Source: Lepidurus packardi (taxonomy: Eukaryota > Arthropoda > Branchiopoda > Notostraca > Triopsidae). Taken from it: 64,000 nucleotides of DNA. Within the stretch, counting starts at the first letter, position 1. Each line of letters begins with the position of its first letter. The notes beneath the pieces were generated by a model. That model searched no databases. It had not been told where the DNA came from and worked only from the letters and a program-made list of their open reading frames with translations. This document shows, in pieces, positions 60,801-64,000 of the stretch. The stretch is taken from NCBI GenBank assembly GCA_023053545.1, contig JAKZAN010000001.1:1508565-1572564 (forward strand), written 5' to 3'. A program made the position numbers and the translations under genes.

Positions 60801-63597
60801 TTTTTGTTCCGTGAGTTTTAACTCCACATTGGCACTGGGATACGGAAGGTAGAGGGAGTTAGAGGAAAACTGGAAACTAGAGGAACTTGAAAACTTGGGC
60901 GACAGAAATTGTCTTGGGATTGACTTGGTAGCGCATGTGATGTCTCTATAAGTCTGTCGAGCTGCCTGGGCCTCTCGTCAGTCAAAACTCATCTCGTGAG
61001 TTTGACTTTGGGAAAAAGATGCTGGTTTGCTCTCGCACACAAGTCCAAGTTGGACGCCTTTTTCATCAGGGTGCCAAAAAGTCGCGACCGAAGACGTCTT
61101 ACTTGATGAGTTGGGGTGGTGGGTGTCATCCCACCCCCCCTTTCCTCCCTCTCGTTGGTGTAGGGCTAGGTTTTTGTTGGTCTTTGGGTTGTGTAATGCG
61201 GTCATGTTGCTGCTCATCTTGTGTCTTGTTTCTCACACAACCAGGAGTCGCAGACTTTGCCCTGCTTTGGCCCCCAAAGTTTTGCAGCCAAAAAGCATCT
61301 TCTTCCTCGTCAAAAAGGCAAAAAGACTCCAAGTCAAAAGCAGCCAAAGGAACCTTGTCCTTTGTCACCTCCCCATGCTAGCCAAACCATCCCAAGAACG
61401 TCCATTGACAAGTGAGAAATGAATGTGTCACGCTACCAGAAAAACCTGCACACAAACATATGTGTGTTTCTCATGTATCAATATTCCCATTCCCACCCCT
61501 GATTTCGAGACTTAATAACAAGTTCTTACATTTGAGTTACAATCAGTCTGCTTACATTAGAGGGATTTGGAACTTTTTCAGTTCATTTGAGGGATTTTTT
61601 GAAATTCTACGACCTTGAATTTCAATATTCTTCCGCCCGAAAAGAAAGAGCAAAAAAATACGGAAATAACCAAATTAAAAGAATAGTGTAGTCAAAAGAA
61701 ACAAAGCAAGAAGAAATAGTTCAAGCTCAGTAGCACTGGGTGTTACTTTTGGTAAGGGCCACAGGAGCGGCGTCGGCAGCGTCGGTATCATCCATCACTG
61801 TCGACGTCGCTTCACTGCTCGGATGACAGGTCCGAGTTTTTCTATAAGGGAGAGCCAGCAAGCTTTTTGCTATTGGCATGGCATGGTTTTCGATTATAGA
61901 AGCAGCAGCCAAACTGAAAAGCTTGGATTTTTTCTTGCCTTTTTTTCTTTCGAACTCTTGTTGCCGCTCCCCAAGGATTTAATTAGAAAATGTAGATCCA
62001 CTCGCAAAAGCACATATGAGGAAGTTTGACAAATCCCCTTTTCTTGAAAACCCGTTTCGATCATTCTAAATTCCACCGACAATATTGAAATACTGGAAGC
62101 TTTTGCCATTTGTAGTTGAGAAAATCAAAGCGAAATTGAAAGAAAATGAATGATGGGGCCCTTTGTCATGTTTGTAACAGGTGCAAAAGAATAAGGCATA
62201 GGGGTTGTCCTTGATCGGTAAACTAATCAGCTTTTCTTTGACAACCATGCGGGATGTTATAAGTACTTGTGTAACTGTTAGATGGCAAACACATCTTGTA
62301 TGGCATCTTGCTTGGAATCTTGTATGGCATTAGGATAATAAATAAGAATTGTAAATAAGAATTGTAAGTTAGAGGTACACTTAATCTTGGAGGTAATTCC
62401 CTATTGCAATTTCGTAATTATAAATAAATTACTCGTAACATTATAAATACATTCTGTAAACGGCGTTTCAAATCAGAAATTGTAAAATCACGGTGAAATT
62501 ACAGTGGACGACAATTGAGGTACATTTTGGAAAGTGCGAAACGTTGCCGAAGGATATGTACATTCTAGGTTTAGGTACTGGCAAGAGATATTGGTTAGGG
62601 TAGAAAGGGGGGAAGGACGACATAATAAAAAAATTAGGGCGATTGTTATATGGGGTATTCGGCTTTGATAAATTCACAAGATTACCGGGACAAGCTTTAT
62701 CCATTTTGGCCGGGGAAATGATAAAGACTTGGAACCAGGTTTTGGTTCCTGTCTGTTTCGGTCTTTTCAAGTCCTGGTGTGCACAAATCTGCAAAATGCG
62801 AAGGCCTTGTGTACGATTTCAGAGGAGAGTATAGACCATCATTTATCATTCTGCCTAGGCCTCAAGGAGCAGAAGCATCAGCAGCGAAAACCCCATTTTG
62901 AAAGGTTTATGGCTTTCCCCTGCTTCAAAAAGATGTTTAAAACAAAAACGGGGTGAAAATTTGCAACGAACGAAACATTTTACCATGCCCCGGAAAGGTC
63001 AGAGACCAAGAGAAAAGGTCACGGAAACTTTTCCACATTTTGAAAGGATTTTGCAAGCTGGAGCAGAGCTAAAACGGGCTACAATTTTGCGCACGTCATC
63101 GAAAGTAAGAAGTAACCATGTCGCCATCCTGTACAATCCATATCCAAGTATCCGAGCAATGTTAGGGTACAAAGGCAAAAGTGATTAGATCAAACATACT
63201 TCAGTTTGCATTCTCTCTATAGCGTTTTAGAATAAAATTGGCCCTACCTTTTGGTCCAGAAAACCATCGAAAATTCCCTCGCGCCATGACAGATGCCGTT
63301 CTAATTAATTTTTCCATAGTTCTCAATTATGTTGACTATAACCACACATTCTCAAACGTCCTAGTCAATAGATTGTAGTATCAAACAAAACTCCAGCGTA
63401 TAAAGAGAATAATACTCATCTTAGGTCTTATTTATCATGCAATACGGTAGTCAAACCAAGAGTCATGTAACCACGAATTGAGTGTTGGCTTCAAACTACC
63501 GCTGCAAGGCGGCGCCACGTGACTAGTACAACGCACTAATCATAAGTTGAACGTCTGTTCTGACAAATGTGTTAATGTTGATCGTTTCTTGTCACAG
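57857..63597. other. Non-coding intergenic DNA
   Basis: No protein gene is supported in these 5.7 kb. Low-complexity parts include an ATA run at 59036-59050, CTAATTCTAATTCTC-type repeats at about 59854-59960, and T/A runs near 58440-58480. A weak CTCF-like motif (GTTAGATGGCAAAC) is at 62276-62290. Confidence 0.45.
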
Positions 63598-63663
63598 GGA
63601 AACTTTTATCAGCACCCGTGCCTGGGTTTTATTGAAGTTGACACACTGCCTAGAATAAAACGG
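63598..63663 (+). CDS. Candidate isolated internal exon, 22 codons
   Basis: TTTCTTGTCACAG|GGAAAC and AAACGG|GTAAGA form well-shaped splice sites around 66 bases that are open in one frame only (GNFYQHPCLGFIEVDTLPR then IKR) at phase 0 on both sides. No partner exon was found in the window and the peptide is not recognised. Chance occurrence of such a pair in 64 kb is quite possible. Confidence 0.2.
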
Positions 63664-64000
63664 GTAAGATCTCAAATTTATAATCGAAAGCACCATCCAT
63701 TCTATTTCCATCGGATTCAGAAGCTATAACCCCATGAAACGGCCGAGAGGGAAAGCGAGCAATAGCGTTAGTGTTCGAAGAGGCTTAATTCAATGCAAGT
63801 TTTTCTTTTGTCTTACTTTTCCTCCCTGGCTAGGCCTGCTCGGGGTGAATCTCCCCGAGGTCCAAGAGAACTAAAAGCTCCCGTGGCCACCATGGCGGGG
63901 TTCGGGTTTTGCTCCGTATAGTTTGAGAAGACGACGTTAAGAAAGAGAAGAAAACGAAACGTTGGGGGGACACTCTGTGATTAATGATGTTGGGAGAGAT

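Noticed and set aside
1-64000. CRISPR arrays, bacterial operons, insertion sequences, prophage
   Set aside because: The window is eukaryotic: spliced genes, a Hox gene and a microRNA. The repeats are satellites and MITEs without spacer structure.

Overview
The window looks like nuclear DNA of an arthropod, probably a crustacean. It is AT-rich and sparsely coding, with GT-AG spliced genes, long introns, homopolymer runs and several satellite-like arrays. The arthropod assignment rests on four things: a Hox3 gene, a microRNA hairpin whose arms match the arthropod Hox-cluster microRNA miR-993, a degenerate (CCTAA)n block of the arthropod TTAGG telomeric type, and a decayed member of a protein family that I recall as expanded in aquatic invertebrates and fish. 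Species cannot be named. All identities come from reading the translations and from memory of families; no search was run.

Layout. 1-554: two copies of a short TTAA-type inverted-repeat element. 790-6385 (+): 3' exons of a probable WNK kinase, covering only the C-terminal regulatory region (RFxV motifs, a Gln/Pro-rich exon, a short charged helix). 7562-9657 (-): a complete two-exon Topors RING E3 ligase, convergent with the WNK gene. 10597-11138 (+): a complete three-exon gene for a small secreted cysteine-rich protein, head-to-head with Topors. 11139-19290: mostly non-coding, with two more copies of the inverted-repeat element and the telomere-like block. 19291-41893 (+): a gene of unknown function with a 12-codon first exon, a 17.7-kb intron and two large exons. 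The intron holds four unrelated tandem arrays with units of about 130, 142, 170 and 160 bp. 44571-46911 (+): a multi-exon pseudogene with stops and frameshifts. 47439-50767 (-): complete Hox3 in two exons (YPWM motif in exon 1, homeodomain in exon 2), with one perfect copy of the inverted-repeat element in its intron. 50768-64000: upstream flank of Hox3, without convincing protein genes, but with the mir-993 hairpin at 57783-57856 on the plus strand.

How it fits together. Hox3 plus mir-993 marks a piece of a Hox cluster, since mir-993 is a mir-10 relative known from the Hox3-Dfd interval of arthropods. On the 3' side of Hox3, where the Hox2 gene proboscipedia would be expected, there are instead 47 kb of non-Hox genes. 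The microRNA arms read on the strand opposite to Hox3. Both facts suggest a rearranged or interrupted cluster and are the most interesting aspects of the window. CTCF-like motifs near several gene boundaries could be relevant to insulation.
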